Source of the DNA: Caulifigura coniformis
GTDB lineage: Bacteria; Planctomycetota; Planctomycetia; Planctomycetales; Planctomycetaceae
NCBI RefSeq assembly: GCF_007745175.1
Contig: NZ_CP036271.1
Span: forward strand, 1,116,001 to 1,180,000
DNA length: 64,000 nt
Reading direction: 5' to 3'
Below the pieces are notes generated by a model. That model made no database searches, was not told the DNA's origin, and worked only from the letters and a program-made list of their open reading frames with translations. Position 1 is the first letter of the stretch. Each line of letters begins with the position of its first letter. The position numbers and the translations under genes were made by a program. Positions 56,765-64,000 of the stretch are shown one piece after another.

Positions 56765-58156
56765 ATGACCGACATGCGTCGCACGACTCATCGAACGCTT
56801 CTGCAATCGTTCCGTTTCTGGTTCGTACTGCTGTCGGTGTTTGCGCTTGCGGCCGCCTGGAAGCTCGACCTGTTCGGCAACCGTCATCGCGCGGAGAAGA
56901 AGGTTGCGTCCGAGACGCTTCCGGACGTCGACGAGGATCTCGAATCGGTCGAGATGCTCAGTGACGTTTCGAAAGGCGTGACGTCTTCGGCCCCGGAGCC
57001 GATCGATCTGGGCGACGTGTCCCCGGCGCCGCTTCCTCCGCGTGAGGCTGCCCGCCCCCGGAATTCCGCTCCCCTGGCGAAGATGCCCGCGGTCACTCCG
57101 CGTCCGGCCGAGCCCCGCAACCCGTTCGGGCCGGCCAATCCCGAATTCGTGGCGATGGACGAGTCGCAGGCAGGGCCGGTTGAACGAGCCGTCGTCGAAG
57201 AGACCCGCGATTTGCGGGCCTCGGGCGGCGCCCGTCCGTTCGAGCGAACGGAACTTCGACGAACCGCGAGCCTGGAGCCTTCTCCGCCCGACCTGACGAC
57301 TCCGCGTCCCCTGTCTTCGGAAATCGCCGCCCGCCGCGAGCCTGCGGCCACGTTCACGACCGACAACCGGGTCCAGCGGGCGAGTAATTCCCAGGGTGAC
57401 GACCGCGTCCCGGGTGTCGAGCGGGCAACGGCCTCCTCTCCGCCGAAGCCGAAGTTCGAGTTGCCGGCCGACTCGAAGGTCGACCTCGCGTCGATCCAGA
57501 AGCTGATTGGGGATGGCGACGACATCGAGGCCCATCGGCTGATGTCGGAATGGTACTGGAAAGAGCCGCAGTCGCGTCCCGCGTTCATGGATGTTCTGGA
57601 GCAGTCGGCCCGGAAGATCTATCTGCAGGCGCATCCGCACTATATGGACCCGCACGTTGTGCAGCAGGGACAGATGCTGTCGACGATCGCAAAAGAGTAC
57701 GGGGTTCCCTGGCAGTACCTTGCCAGGCTCAATCGCACGGATGCCCGCCGTATCAAGCCGGGCCAGAAGCTGAAGGTGATCAAAGGGCCGTTCTCGGCCG
57801 TCGTGGATTTGAGCGATTTCGAACTGACGATCCACGCACACGGCTATTTCGTGAAGCGCTACCAGGTCGGCATCGGCAAGGACAATTCGTCGCCGTATGG
57901 GAATTTCAAGGTCCAGAACAAGCTGACTGACCCGACGTACTACGGGCCGACGAAGATCATCGAGCATGATGATCCCGAGAACCCGCTGGGCGAATACTGG
58001 ATCAGCATCGGAGACAGCTTCGGCATCCACGGAACGATCCATCCTGATTCGATCGGGAAGGCCGAGTCGGAAGGCTGCATCCGTCTGCGGGACGAAGACA
58101 TCGCGGAGGTTTACGACTTCCTGTCGGAAGGTTCGGACGTGACGATCCGACCGTGA
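56765..58156 (+). CDS. LysM and L,D-transpeptidase (YkuD) protein
   Basis: A 463-residue membrane-anchored cell-wall enzyme. An N-terminal transmembrane helix (FWFVLLSVFALAAAW) is followed by a disordered Pro/Glu-rich linker of some 180 residues. A LysM-like module comes next (VVQQGQMLSTIAKEYGVPWQYLARLN, IKPGQKLKVIKG). The YkuD domain ends the protein with the catalytic signature FGIHGT (H422) and SEGCIRLRDED (C438). These enzymes cross-link or hydrolyse peptidoglycan peptides at D-amino acids. Its presence supports a peptidoglycan wall in this lineage. Co-transcribed with the small lipoprotein upstream. Confidence 0.93.
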   Translation: MTDMRRTTHRTLLQSFRFWFVLLSVFALAAAWKLDLFGNRHRAEKKVASETLPDVDEDLESVEMLSDVSKGVTSSAPEPIDLGDVSPAPLPPREAARPRNSAPLAKMPAVTPRPAEPRNPFGPANPEFVAMDESQAGPVERAVVEETRDLRASGGARPFERTELRRTASLEPSPPDLTTPRPLSSEIAARREPAATFTTDNRVQRASNSQGDDRVPGVERATASSPPKPKFELPADSKVDLASIQKLIGDGDDIEAHRLMSEWYWKEPQSRPAFMDVLEQSARKIYLQAHPHYMDPHVVQQGQMLSTIAKEYGVPWQYLARLNRTDARRIKPGQKLKVIKGPFSAVVDLSDFELTIHAHGYFVKRYQVGIGKDNSSPYGNFKVQNKLTDPTYYGPTKIIEHDDPENPLGEYWISIGDSFGIHGTIHPDSIGKAESEGCIRLRDEDIAEVYDFLSEGSDVTIRP

Positions 58157-58876
58157 TCGGCCGCGTGGGACCTGATTGTCCCTGTGGAAGGAGCAGGGAC
58201 GTGGCCGGGTGCACATGCCGGACACGCCCCCCACTCCCCGCCCGCTCGCCCGCACCTGCATGAGTGCAGATGGACAGTAGTGTTCATTCGTCACCTTGAG
58301 TCTGCCGGGTGTGGGAACAGCGTGCAAGCCCCTTCGGTGACAGCTTGATGTCACACTCTCCGGGACTGCGGCAAGAGGCTGGGCCGCGAGGCGTCTGATG
58401 ACCGCAGCGGGGAACCCCAGTCGGCGGTCGGCCGGAACTGGCCATTGGGCAGTGGTAAAACAGCGAGGCCCGGCAAGGGGAACGGGCTGTACTGTGAATT
58501 CTGTTGCGCGTGGCCGAAGGTGTCGAAAACTCAGGTCGAACGGATTGGTCGTGCGCGTACCCCCTTGCCGGGTCGCGCGCGGCTTACCTAATCTGTCTAT
58601 TTGATTCCCGACCCTGGTCGCCCACACCCTTCCGATCGCCCTTCCGGCGGGCCGACGCTCCCTTAGGAGCATCCGCCCGGAAACTCGCTCGGAGCCAGAT
58701 GGCGGCCGCCCGGGCCTTCAGTCGACAACAGTCCGCCACACCGTGCGAAATCCGACCTCACCGACGCCCAGGGTGTCGCCAAGGAGGGATAGCGTTGCGG
58801 GTCTGGCGCGACCCACGAGCGGCGATTCCCGAACCCAGCGAAACGGAAGCGCCACAGCCGCCCGAAAGGATTCCCG
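58157..58876. other. 720-base gene-free region with a spaced inverted repeat
   Basis: No protein gene with plausible composition. It holds a small stem GTCCCTG/CAGGGAC (58178-58200) after the transpeptidase gene. It also holds a perfect 12-bp inverted repeat, CCCGGCAAGGGG (58469-58480) with CCCCTTGCCGGG (58561-58572), separated by 80 bases. A possible -35/-10 pair overlaps the right arm (TTGCCG 58565, TAATCT 58589, spacing 18). The intervening 80 bases could be a structured RNA leader or operator pair; I recognise no known RNA family. Confidence 0.5.
58565..58594 (+). promoter_or_regulatory. Candidate promoter of the large secreted protein gene
   Basis: TTGCCG and TAATCT spaced by 18 bases, about 280 bases upstream of the start at 58877. 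The -35 overlaps one arm of the 12-bp inverted repeat, as an operator would. Confidence 0.35.
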
Positions 58877-60658
58877 ATGCGATACCTGTTTTCCCTGAGC
58901 CTTGCTCTCGGACTCCTCTGCGCTTCTCCCCTTGTCCAGGCGGGGGAGAATGACGACCGGGTCGTGATGTACCTCACGTCCGCGGACGAACTCATTGCCG
59001 ACGCGAAGCACATCGTCGTGGACCTGGCGAAAGAGGAAAACGCCTGGGCCAACAGCGTCCTGCCGAACATCGAGATCTGGCTGTTCGGGGTCGAGAGGAC
59101 CAAGCCGGTTGGGCTCGATGTGCTGTTCGATCCGGACACCGGCCGGGCGCTCGAATTCCACGTGCCGATCGAGAACCGCAAGACGTTCCTGAACAGCAAC
59201 CTGGGGGACGTGGGTGTCGTGACCAAGCAGGATCGCAAGAACCGCGATTTGTACGAACTCAGCGATGTCCTGGAAGGCTGGCTCCTGTTTACGAAGGACG
59301 CCGAGGGCCAGGAATACGGCAGCATTGTTAACAACAAGGCGAGCCTGCCGACGAAAAACCCGGTCGGGAAGTTCGACGTGTTCAAGAAGGCCGGCTACGA
59401 AGCAGGCCTCCGCTGGTCGGCGCTCGAAGCGACCAAGGCACAGCGGGAAAAAGGCTTCGACAAGATGCTGAGCGAAGTCACCAGCAACATCAAGAAGCGT
59501 CCGGACGAGACAGCCGCGCAGTTTGAAATGCGGAAGCTGTCGATCGAGCAGAACATGATTCGCCTGACCCGGATGCTCTCCAATACGCAGGAGCTGATGG
59601 CAGGCTGGACGACCGACGTGAAAGCGCGGAAGTACGGCGGAAGCTCGACGATGACCGGCCTGCCGGGTTCGACCGTCGAAAAGAACATCCAGGCGATCGG
59701 AACCGTTCCGAGCAAGTTCGCGACGGTGACCACCCCGGACAACTCGGCGATGTCGGCCCGCGTGATGCTGCCATTGGCCGAGATTTACCAGACCGAGCAG
59801 GCCAAGCTGTACGAAGCCTCGCTGAATGCCCTGAAAGAGCGGATCGACGGCAAGGAAGACATCTCGGCCGAGGAGAAGAAGGCTCGCAAGGACTTCTCGA
59901 CGCACGCCATCCAGATGGCGACGGACAGCCTGAAGCTGGGCTGGCTGGATGTGTACGCCGAACTGGTTCCCGCCCAGGGATCGCTGTTCAATGGCCTGGT
60001 CGGCGTCCGCGTGCAGGACTCTTCCGTGGCGAAGTCGATGATCGAACTGCTGCCGCAGGCCCAGAAGGGCTGGACGGTGAAAGTGGAAGCGGCTGAAGAG
60101 TCGGGCGCCAAGATCCACCTGATCGACATGAAGGCCAAGTTGCCGAGCACGCTGAAGACCTACTTCGGTGATGCGGGTGAAGCCTATGTGGCGACCGGGG
60201 ATCAGACGGTGTGGCTGGCTGCCGGTCCGGACGCCCTGGCCCGGGTGAAGGCCGCGATCAAGGCTTCGGTCGCGACCGACGGCAAGGCGGACAGCAGCCC
60301 GGTCAAGGTGGTGATGCATGTCCATCCCGCGTTGCAGATCGGCAAGTCGCTGACGGAAGACCGTGACATCGAACTGTTTCGCTCGATCAAGGAAGGGGCG
60401 ATCCTGAAAGGCGGCCAGTCCAGTGGCGACGAAAAGCCGGGCAAGAAAGAGGAAGAGCGTCGCGTGAACCGCAACGCCCTTCAGAACTTCAAGTGGCACG
60501 ACACGGCCATCAAGGCGCTCGAAGGGGGCAAGGACATGATCTCCCTCGAAGTGAAGAAGGACGGCAACGCGCTGCTTGGCGAAGTGAAAGCCGAAGAGGG
60601 TGTGATGACGGCGATCGGCAAGGTGATCGCGAAGTTCACGGTGGAGATGCTGCAGTAG
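58877..60658 (+). CDS. Large secreted protein of unknown function
   Basis: A 593-residue exported protein (signal MRYLFSLSLALGLLCASPLVQA), starting eight bases after AAAGGA. The body is mixed alpha/beta. VMYLTSADELIADAKHIVVDLAKEEN, repeated in style later (EAYVATGDQTVWLAAGPDALARVKAAIKAS), suggests two related halves of a soluble fold. There is a charged helical middle (AALEATKAQREKGFDKMLSEV). No catalytic motif seen. Long lineage-typical secreted protein; I do not recognise the family. Confidence 0.8.
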   Translation: MRYLFSLSLALGLLCASPLVQAGENDDRVVMYLTSADELIADAKHIVVDLAKEENAWANSVLPNIEIWLFGVERTKPVGLDVLFDPDTGRALEFHVPIENRKTFLNSNLGDVGVVTKQDRKNRDLYELSDVLEGWLLFTKDAEGQEYGSIVNNKASLPTKNPVGKFDVFKKAGYEAGLRWSALEATKAQREKGFDKMLSEVTSNIKKRPDETAAQFEMRKLSIEQNMIRLTRMLSNTQELMAGWTTDVKARKYGGSSTMTGLPGSTVEKNIQAIGTVPSKFATVTTPDNSAMSARVMLPLAEIYQTEQAKLYEASLNALKERIDGKEDISAEEKKARKDFSTHAIQMATDSLKLGWLDVYAELVPAQGSLFNGLVGVRVQDSSVAKSMIELLPQAQKGWTVKVEAAEESGAKIHLIDMKAKLPSTLKTYFGDAGEAYVATGDQTVWLAAGPDALARVKAAIKASVATDGKADSSPVKVVMHVHPALQIGKSLTEDRDIELFRSIKEGAILKGGQSSGDEKPGKKEEERRVNRNALQNFKWHDTAIKALEGGKDMISLEVKKDGNALLGEVKAEEGVMTAIGKVIAKFTVEMLQ

Positions 60659-60694
60659 CAATCGATGCGGATTCCGCGTCGTGAGGCTCAGTCG

Positions 60695-60729
60695 CCGCCC
60701 GTTGTCGAGAGACATTCGGGCGGTTTTTT
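60695..60729 (+). terminator. Intrinsic terminator
   Basis: CCGCCCG/CGGGCGG with a 15-base loop followed by TTTTTT, 37 bases after the stop of the secreted protein gene. Confidence 0.85.
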
Positions 60730-60789
60730 GTTGCGCTCGACGAAAGTGACGCCGCGGACGATCGGGCTCCTGTTGGACGGTTGACGGGG

Positions 60790-60798
60790 TGCTATACT
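60790..60798 (+). promoter_or_regulatory. Extended -10 promoter element
   Basis: TGCTATACT fits the extended -10 pattern TGnTATAAT. It lies 57 bases before the small gene at 60855, downstream of a good terminator. The -35 is not clear, as is usual for extended -10 promoters. Confidence 0.45.
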
Positions 60799-60854
60799 GG
60801 CCCCGGAGTTACGTCGGACACCGTTCCGTTCCATGCGTCGCAGAGGATTTCGCC

Positions 60855-61178
60855 ATGCCGCTGTACGAGATCGAAACAAACGCACATATCATGATCGGGT
60901 GGGCAGCGTCCCAGGAAGGCGCCCACGCGATCGCCAATGAGCACTATCCGGCGGAAGAAATTACTCGGATCACCAAGCGGCCTCGCGACATCTGGGTGAT
61001 CTCCAAGAAGCTCCTGGGAATCGAGTCTGCGGAAGAGCCCTGTGACACGGCGCGCGACTGCCTGTCGAAAGCCCACGGGGACAAACTGCACGCGATCCGG
61101 CTGTTCATGCACGAGACGGGCTCGGACCTGCATCAGTCGCAGAAGGCGATCGAAACGAACATGTCGCTGGGCTGGTAG
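60855..61178 (+). CDS. Small hypothetical protein
   Basis: A 107-residue protein (MPLYEIETNAHIMIGWAASQEGAHAIANEHYPAEEITRI...) ten bases after AGAGGA. Rich in H, E and K, with a C-terminal helical region (LSKAHGDKLHAIRLFMHETGSDLHQSQKAIETNM). No family recognised. It has its own promoter-like sequence and terminator. Confidence 0.7.
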   Translation: MPLYEIETNAHIMIGWAASQEGAHAIANEHYPAEEITRITKRPRDIWVISKKLLGIESAEEPCDTARDCLSKAHGDKLHAIRLFMHETGSDLHQSQKAIETNMSLGW

Positions 61179-61209
61179 CCCCCTGCGGAGGCGGGTCAAA
61201 AACTCCTGG

Positions 61210-61237
61210 AAGCCCGGCCGCAGCAACGACCGGGCTT
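61210..61237 (+). terminator. Intrinsic terminator
   Basis: AAGCCCGG/CCGGGCTT with a 12-base loop followed by TTCT, 32 bases after the small gene. Confidence 0.75.
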
Positions 61238-61404
61238 TTCTATTGGGACGGCCGCGTTGGTGGAGCCGTGGAGTTTGAGGCGGCATCTGCGACTGATGTC
61301 GCTGGCCGACTCCCGCGGCCTGGAAGGCCGTGGCACGACGGGGTTGCGTGGGGGTATGGTCTGTGTGATGTGGTCTGTGTGGATCCGCTCGTGGCGACGA
61401 GCGG

Positions 61405-61863
61405 TCAGCCGCCCGCTTCATCATCCGGCAGGATCATATCCGCGGCCCAGAGGTCTTTCAGGGTGCGGATCAGCTTGAGGAACTCGTCGACCTCGAACGG
61501 CTTCTGCAGATAGCCGTCGACCCGTAACGGCTCCGGCAGGAGCACGTCGCGTCCTTCGGTGGCGGACGTCATGACGACGACCGCAATGGAGGCGAACTTC
61601 TCGCTCCCGCGGATTTCTCCCAGGATCTCGCGTCCGTTGACATCAGGAAGCAGGAGGTCGAGCAGGACAACGTCCGGCTGGGGGGCGCGTGAGAAGCGGC
61701 CATCCTGCCTGAGAAACGACAGCGCCTCGGAGCCGTCCCGCAGCCAGGTGAGGCGGTGCTGGACGTTGCTCCGGCTGAGCGCGCCGATGGTCAGCCGTGC
61801 GGCAGCAAGGCTGTCCTCGACGAGCAGGATCTCCATGGGGCGGCCGACAGTGTCGCGCTGCAT
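61405..61863 (-). CDS. Single-domain response regulator, Rcp1-like
   Basis: A 152-residue receiver with no output domain. From ATG 61863: acidic pair E16/D17 in ILLVEDS, phosphoacceptor D69 in VVLLDLLLPDVNG, T99 in VMTSA and K121 in YLQKPFE. The spacing, the long RSNVQHRLTWLRDGSEAL loop and the GRPMEILLVEDS opening fit the Rcp1-type family, which receives phosphate from histidine kinases or phytochromes. Starts at 61836 or a TTG at 61875 are possible. No kinase gene adjoins it. Confidence 0.85.
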   Translation of the reverse strand: MQRDTVGRPMEILLVEDSLAAARLTIGALSRSNVQHRLTWLRDGSEALSFLRQDGRFSRAPQPDVVLLDLLLPDVNGREILGEIRGSEKFASIAVVVMTSATEGRDVLLPEPLRVDGYLQKPFEVDEFLKLIRTLKDLWAADMILPDDEAGG

Positions 61864-62102
61864 TTCGCTGTTCAATCTCGGGAAAGTGGAATGGAATGGT
61901 GACTGACCGGCCCTGGCTTTTGAACGGCCTGGGGGCGGCAGTTTCCTGAATTCCCGGCAACTGGAGTTTAGTCGTTCGAAACTTTCGGGCCAAACCGGCG
62001 TTGAATAGAAACGCCGGCAGCTCTCCCGGGAGCGCTCGCCTGTGGTGCTTCAGTCCGCCACAATCGAACAGCAACTTCCCGTCTCCGCGGTTTTCGATCG
62101 TC

Positions 62103-63314
62103 ATGCCCGAATTCACCTACGTCGCCCGCGAACTGTCGGGAAAGCAGACGACGGGTCTGGTGACGGCCCAATCGCAGCAGGAGGCGCTGAGCCAGCTTTC
62201 GAGCCGGCAGCTGTTTCCGCTGAAGATCGAGATGGCGGAGGCGTCGAAGCAGCAGCTGAAGGACGTGAGTCGGCGGGTTCGTCCGCGGCATCTGTCGGTG
62301 TTCTACTCCCAGTTGGCCGACCTGCTGAAATCGGGCGTGCCGCTGCTGAAGTCGCTGGAGCTTCTCGAGCGGCAGTCGAACTCTCCGGCGCTGACGGCCG
62401 TTCTCAGCGAGATTCGGGCGGAGGTGGCGGACGGCACGCGGCTGAATGAGGCGATGCGTCGCCATCCGCGGGCCTTCAACGACCTCGTCGTCAGCATGGT
62501 CCGCGCCGGCGAGGAAGGCGGCTTCCTGGAGGACGTGCTCAAGCGCGTCGCGGCGTTCACCGACCACCAGGAGGAGCTGAAAGGGCGGGTCATCGGCGCG
62601 ATGGTCTACCCGATGTTCCTGATGGGCTTCGGCGGCATCGTCGTCGCGGTGCTGATGGTGTACTTCGTGCCGAAGTTCGAACCGATCTTCGGGCGCATGG
62701 CCGAGACGGGCGATCTCCCCTGGGCGACCACGGCGCTGATGGCGATGAGCCATTTCGCCCAGAGCTACTGGTTCATCGCGATCGTGGCGATCGGGGGGGC
62801 GGGATACTTCGCCAAGCAGTGGATCGAGTCGAAGGAAGGCCGGGAGAAAGTCGACCGGCTGCGGATTCGCATCATCGGGGTCGGCCGCATCGTGCGCAGC
62901 CTGGCGATCGCCCGTTTCTGCCGGGTGCTGGGCACGCTGCTGCACAACGGCGTGCCGCTGCTGCAGTCGCTGCGAATCGCCAAGGACGCGACGGGCAACA
63001 TCGTGATCAGCGAGGCGGTCAGCGAAGCGGCCGATCACATCACCTCGGGCAAATCGCTCGCCAGGCCGCTGATGGCGGGCGGGCAGTTCCCGAAAGAGAT
63101 CGTTGAAATGATCGCCGTCGGCGAAGAGGCGAACAATCTCGAGAACGTGCTCATCGATATTGCCGAGTCGCTCGAGCGCCGGACGAATCGCGAAGTCGAA
63201 ATGGTGGTCCGGCTGCTCGAGCCGATGCTGCTGCTGGTAATGGCGGCCGTCGTGCTGTTCGTCGTCATCGCGATCCTGCTGCCAATCCTCAACACATCGC
63301 AGATCGTTTCTTAG
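62103..63314 (+). CDS. Type II secretion / type IV pilus inner-membrane protein GspF/PilC
   Basis: A 403-residue polytopic protein of the GspF/PilC/CpaG family, the inner-membrane platform of the pilus-like machine. It has the two tandem T2SSF domains: FYSQLADLLKSGVPLLKSLELLERQSNSPALTAVLSEI... with a central hydrophobic helix, then ARFCRVLGTLLHNGVPLLQSLRIAKDATGN... and a C-terminal helix (PMLLLVMAAVVLFVVIAILLPILN). Three hydrophobic spans are visible. No ATPase or pilin genes accompany it; the DUF1559 pseudopilin gene in this window may be one of its clients. Confidence 0.93.
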   Translation: MPEFTYVARELSGKQTTGLVTAQSQQEALSQLSSRQLFPLKIEMAEASKQQLKDVSRRVRPRHLSVFYSQLADLLKSGVPLLKSLELLERQSNSPALTAVLSEIRAEVADGTRLNEAMRRHPRAFNDLVVSMVRAGEEGGFLEDVLKRVAAFTDHQEELKGRVIGAMVYPMFLMGFGGIVVAVLMVYFVPKFEPIFGRMAETGDLPWATTALMAMSHFAQSYWFIAIVAIGGAGYFAKQWIESKEGREKVDRLRIRIIGVGRIVRSLAIARFCRVLGTLLHNGVPLLQSLRIAKDATGNIVISEAVSEAADHITSGKSLARPLMAGGQFPKEIVEMIAVGEEANNLENVLIDIAESLERRTNREVEMVVRLLEPMLLLVMAAVVLFVVIAILLPILNTSQIVS

Positions 63315-63332
63315 CCGCAATGGTCGACCGGC

Positions 63333-64000
63333 CTATTCGGTCTTCGGGGGTCCCGCGGGTGAGGAAGGCTTCACTTCCGGGAGCGCGAGCGCCAGGGCCG
63401 TGGTCGCCCAGCCTGCGGCTGCGATGGAAATGAACTGGTCCGCGCCATGCGGATAGCCCGATTCGAAGTAGGCCTGAAATGGCTTGCTGTGCGAGACGAC
63501 GTGCCACGAGCCGTCTTCGAGCTGAGTCTTCAGCAGGAACGCCAGCCCGCGGCGGTATGGCGCGTCCGTGGGCGACAGCTGTCCGGTCTCATGGAGGGCG
63601 ACGAGCGCCGACCCGGTGGCGTAGGCGTCGCCGTCCCGTTCGGCATCCTGCGACCAGCTTCCATCGGACCGCTGGAACTTCAGCAGTTCTGTGGCCGCCT
63701 CGCGAAGCTTGTCTTCCGGCGCTTCGACCTCGTGCAGCGCGCGCAGGCGGAAAACGCGGTCCTCCGTGTCGCTGGCGGGCGTCGCGACGAGCCAGTCGCG
63801 CAGCTGGCTGCGACGTTTGTCGATGCGTTGCTGTTGGTCCGGCAGGCCGAAGTGACGGAGGCCCCGCAGGGCGACATAGCTGGCCGTGAACGGGCTTTGT
63901 TCCGAGGGAGGTCTCTTCGAAACGGAAGCCCAGTGATCGCGATCGGCCTGGAACCTGAGGAAATACTCGGCGACGGCCGCAGTCGTCTCGTCGGGCGTCC
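63333..64000 (-). CDS. Squalene-cyclase/prenyltransferase-like repeat protein, 5' part beyond the window
   Basis: The last 222 codons of a gene entering from the right edge. Repeats typical of the terpenoid cyclase/prenyltransferase alpha-barrel are seen: LLKFQRSDGSWSQD and FLLKTQLEDGSWHVV (QW-type motifs), and ATGSALVALHETGQL and YVALRGLRHFGL. The C-terminal block GYPHGADQFISIAAAGWATTALALAL is shared with planctomycete and acidobacterial secreted members of this superfamily, not with true hopene cyclases. Function unknown. It ends 18 bases from the GspF gene, convergently. Confidence 0.8.
   Translation of the reverse strand, partial: TPDETTAAVAEYFLRFQADRDHWASVSKRPPSEQSPFTASYVALRGLRHFGLPDQQQRIDKRRSQLRDWLVATPASDTEDRVFRLRALHEVEAPEDKLREAATELLKFQRSDGSWSQDAERDGDAYATGSALVALHETGQLSPTDAPYRRGLAFLLKTQLEDGSWHVVSHSKPFQAYFESGYPHGADQFISIAAAGWATTALALALPEVKPSSPAGPPKTE

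Noticed and set aside
58398-58604. 68-codon plus-strand frame in the 720-base gap
   Set aside because: Arg/Gly/Ser-rich, no ribosome site, crosses the inverted repeat.

Overview
The window is about 64 kb of high-GC bacterial chromosome. Its gene content points to the phylum Planctomycetota, probably a Planctomycetales member. The indicators are a DUF1559 pseudopilin-like gene paired with a small lipoprotein, Tat-exported and cytosolic Gfo/Idh/MocA oxidoreductases, a Ser/Thr kinase with a large extracytoplasmic tail, a YXWGXW-repeat protein, long low-complexity secreted proteins, and a UvrA-type fragment that resembles the insertion-bearing UvrA of planctomycetes. I see no CRISPR array, integrase, transposase, phage module or rRNA. 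Exact species assignment is not possible from the sequence alone.

Left part (1-15.3 kb): a glutamine synthetase runs off the left edge on the minus strand. A minus-strand run of three exported enzymes follows: a Tat-exported Gfo/Idh oxidoreductase, an M14 carboxypeptidase and a C45 Ntn-hydrolase. Next come an orphan UvrA fragment and a carbohydrate block (GlgC, a GNAT acetyltransferase, an aldo/keto reductase, a GH63-like glycosidase and a second Gfo/Idh oxidoreductase). Middle-left (15.3-28.8 kb): a membrane-anchored propeller-like protein, ArgD, an unusually short stand-alone NuoG-like protein, the lipoprotein/DUF1559 pair, an AAA ATPase with a degenerate N-terminal P-loop, a YXWGXW secreted protein and an MFS exporter.

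Centre (29-38.6 kb): a SulP transporter, then a plus-strand nitrogen-control cluster in the order Fis-type HTH regulator, ammonium transporter, two tandem PII proteins that both keep Tyr51, and the PII uridylyltransferase GlnD. Together with the glutamine synthetase at the left edge this covers ammonium uptake, sensing and assimilation. Right part (38.6-64 kb): a 1000-residue repeat-rich secreted protein, a secreted alpha/beta hydrolase, a kinase with four beta-rich repeats and a caspase-like but probably inactive tail, a cyclophilin, small hypothetical genes, a hexapeptide acyltransferase, tRNA-Glu(CTC) with its own terminator, an HD-GYP pair in which the second member has lost the metal ligands, a PDZ-YbaY-DUF4214 protein, a PstS-like binding protein, a lipoprotein/L,D-transpeptidase pair, a large secreted protein of unknown function, an Rcp1-like receiver, a type II/IV pilus inner-membrane protein (GspF/PilC) and the 3' part of a squalene-cyclase-like repeat protein.

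The window reads as ordinary chromosomal backbone with lineage-specific exported proteins. The observations most worth following are the kinase with the caspase-like remnant, the UvrA fragment lacking Walker A, the active/degenerate HD-GYP pair, and the HTH protein beside amtB whose N-terminus faintly recalls PII. Most function calls come from motif reading without database searches.
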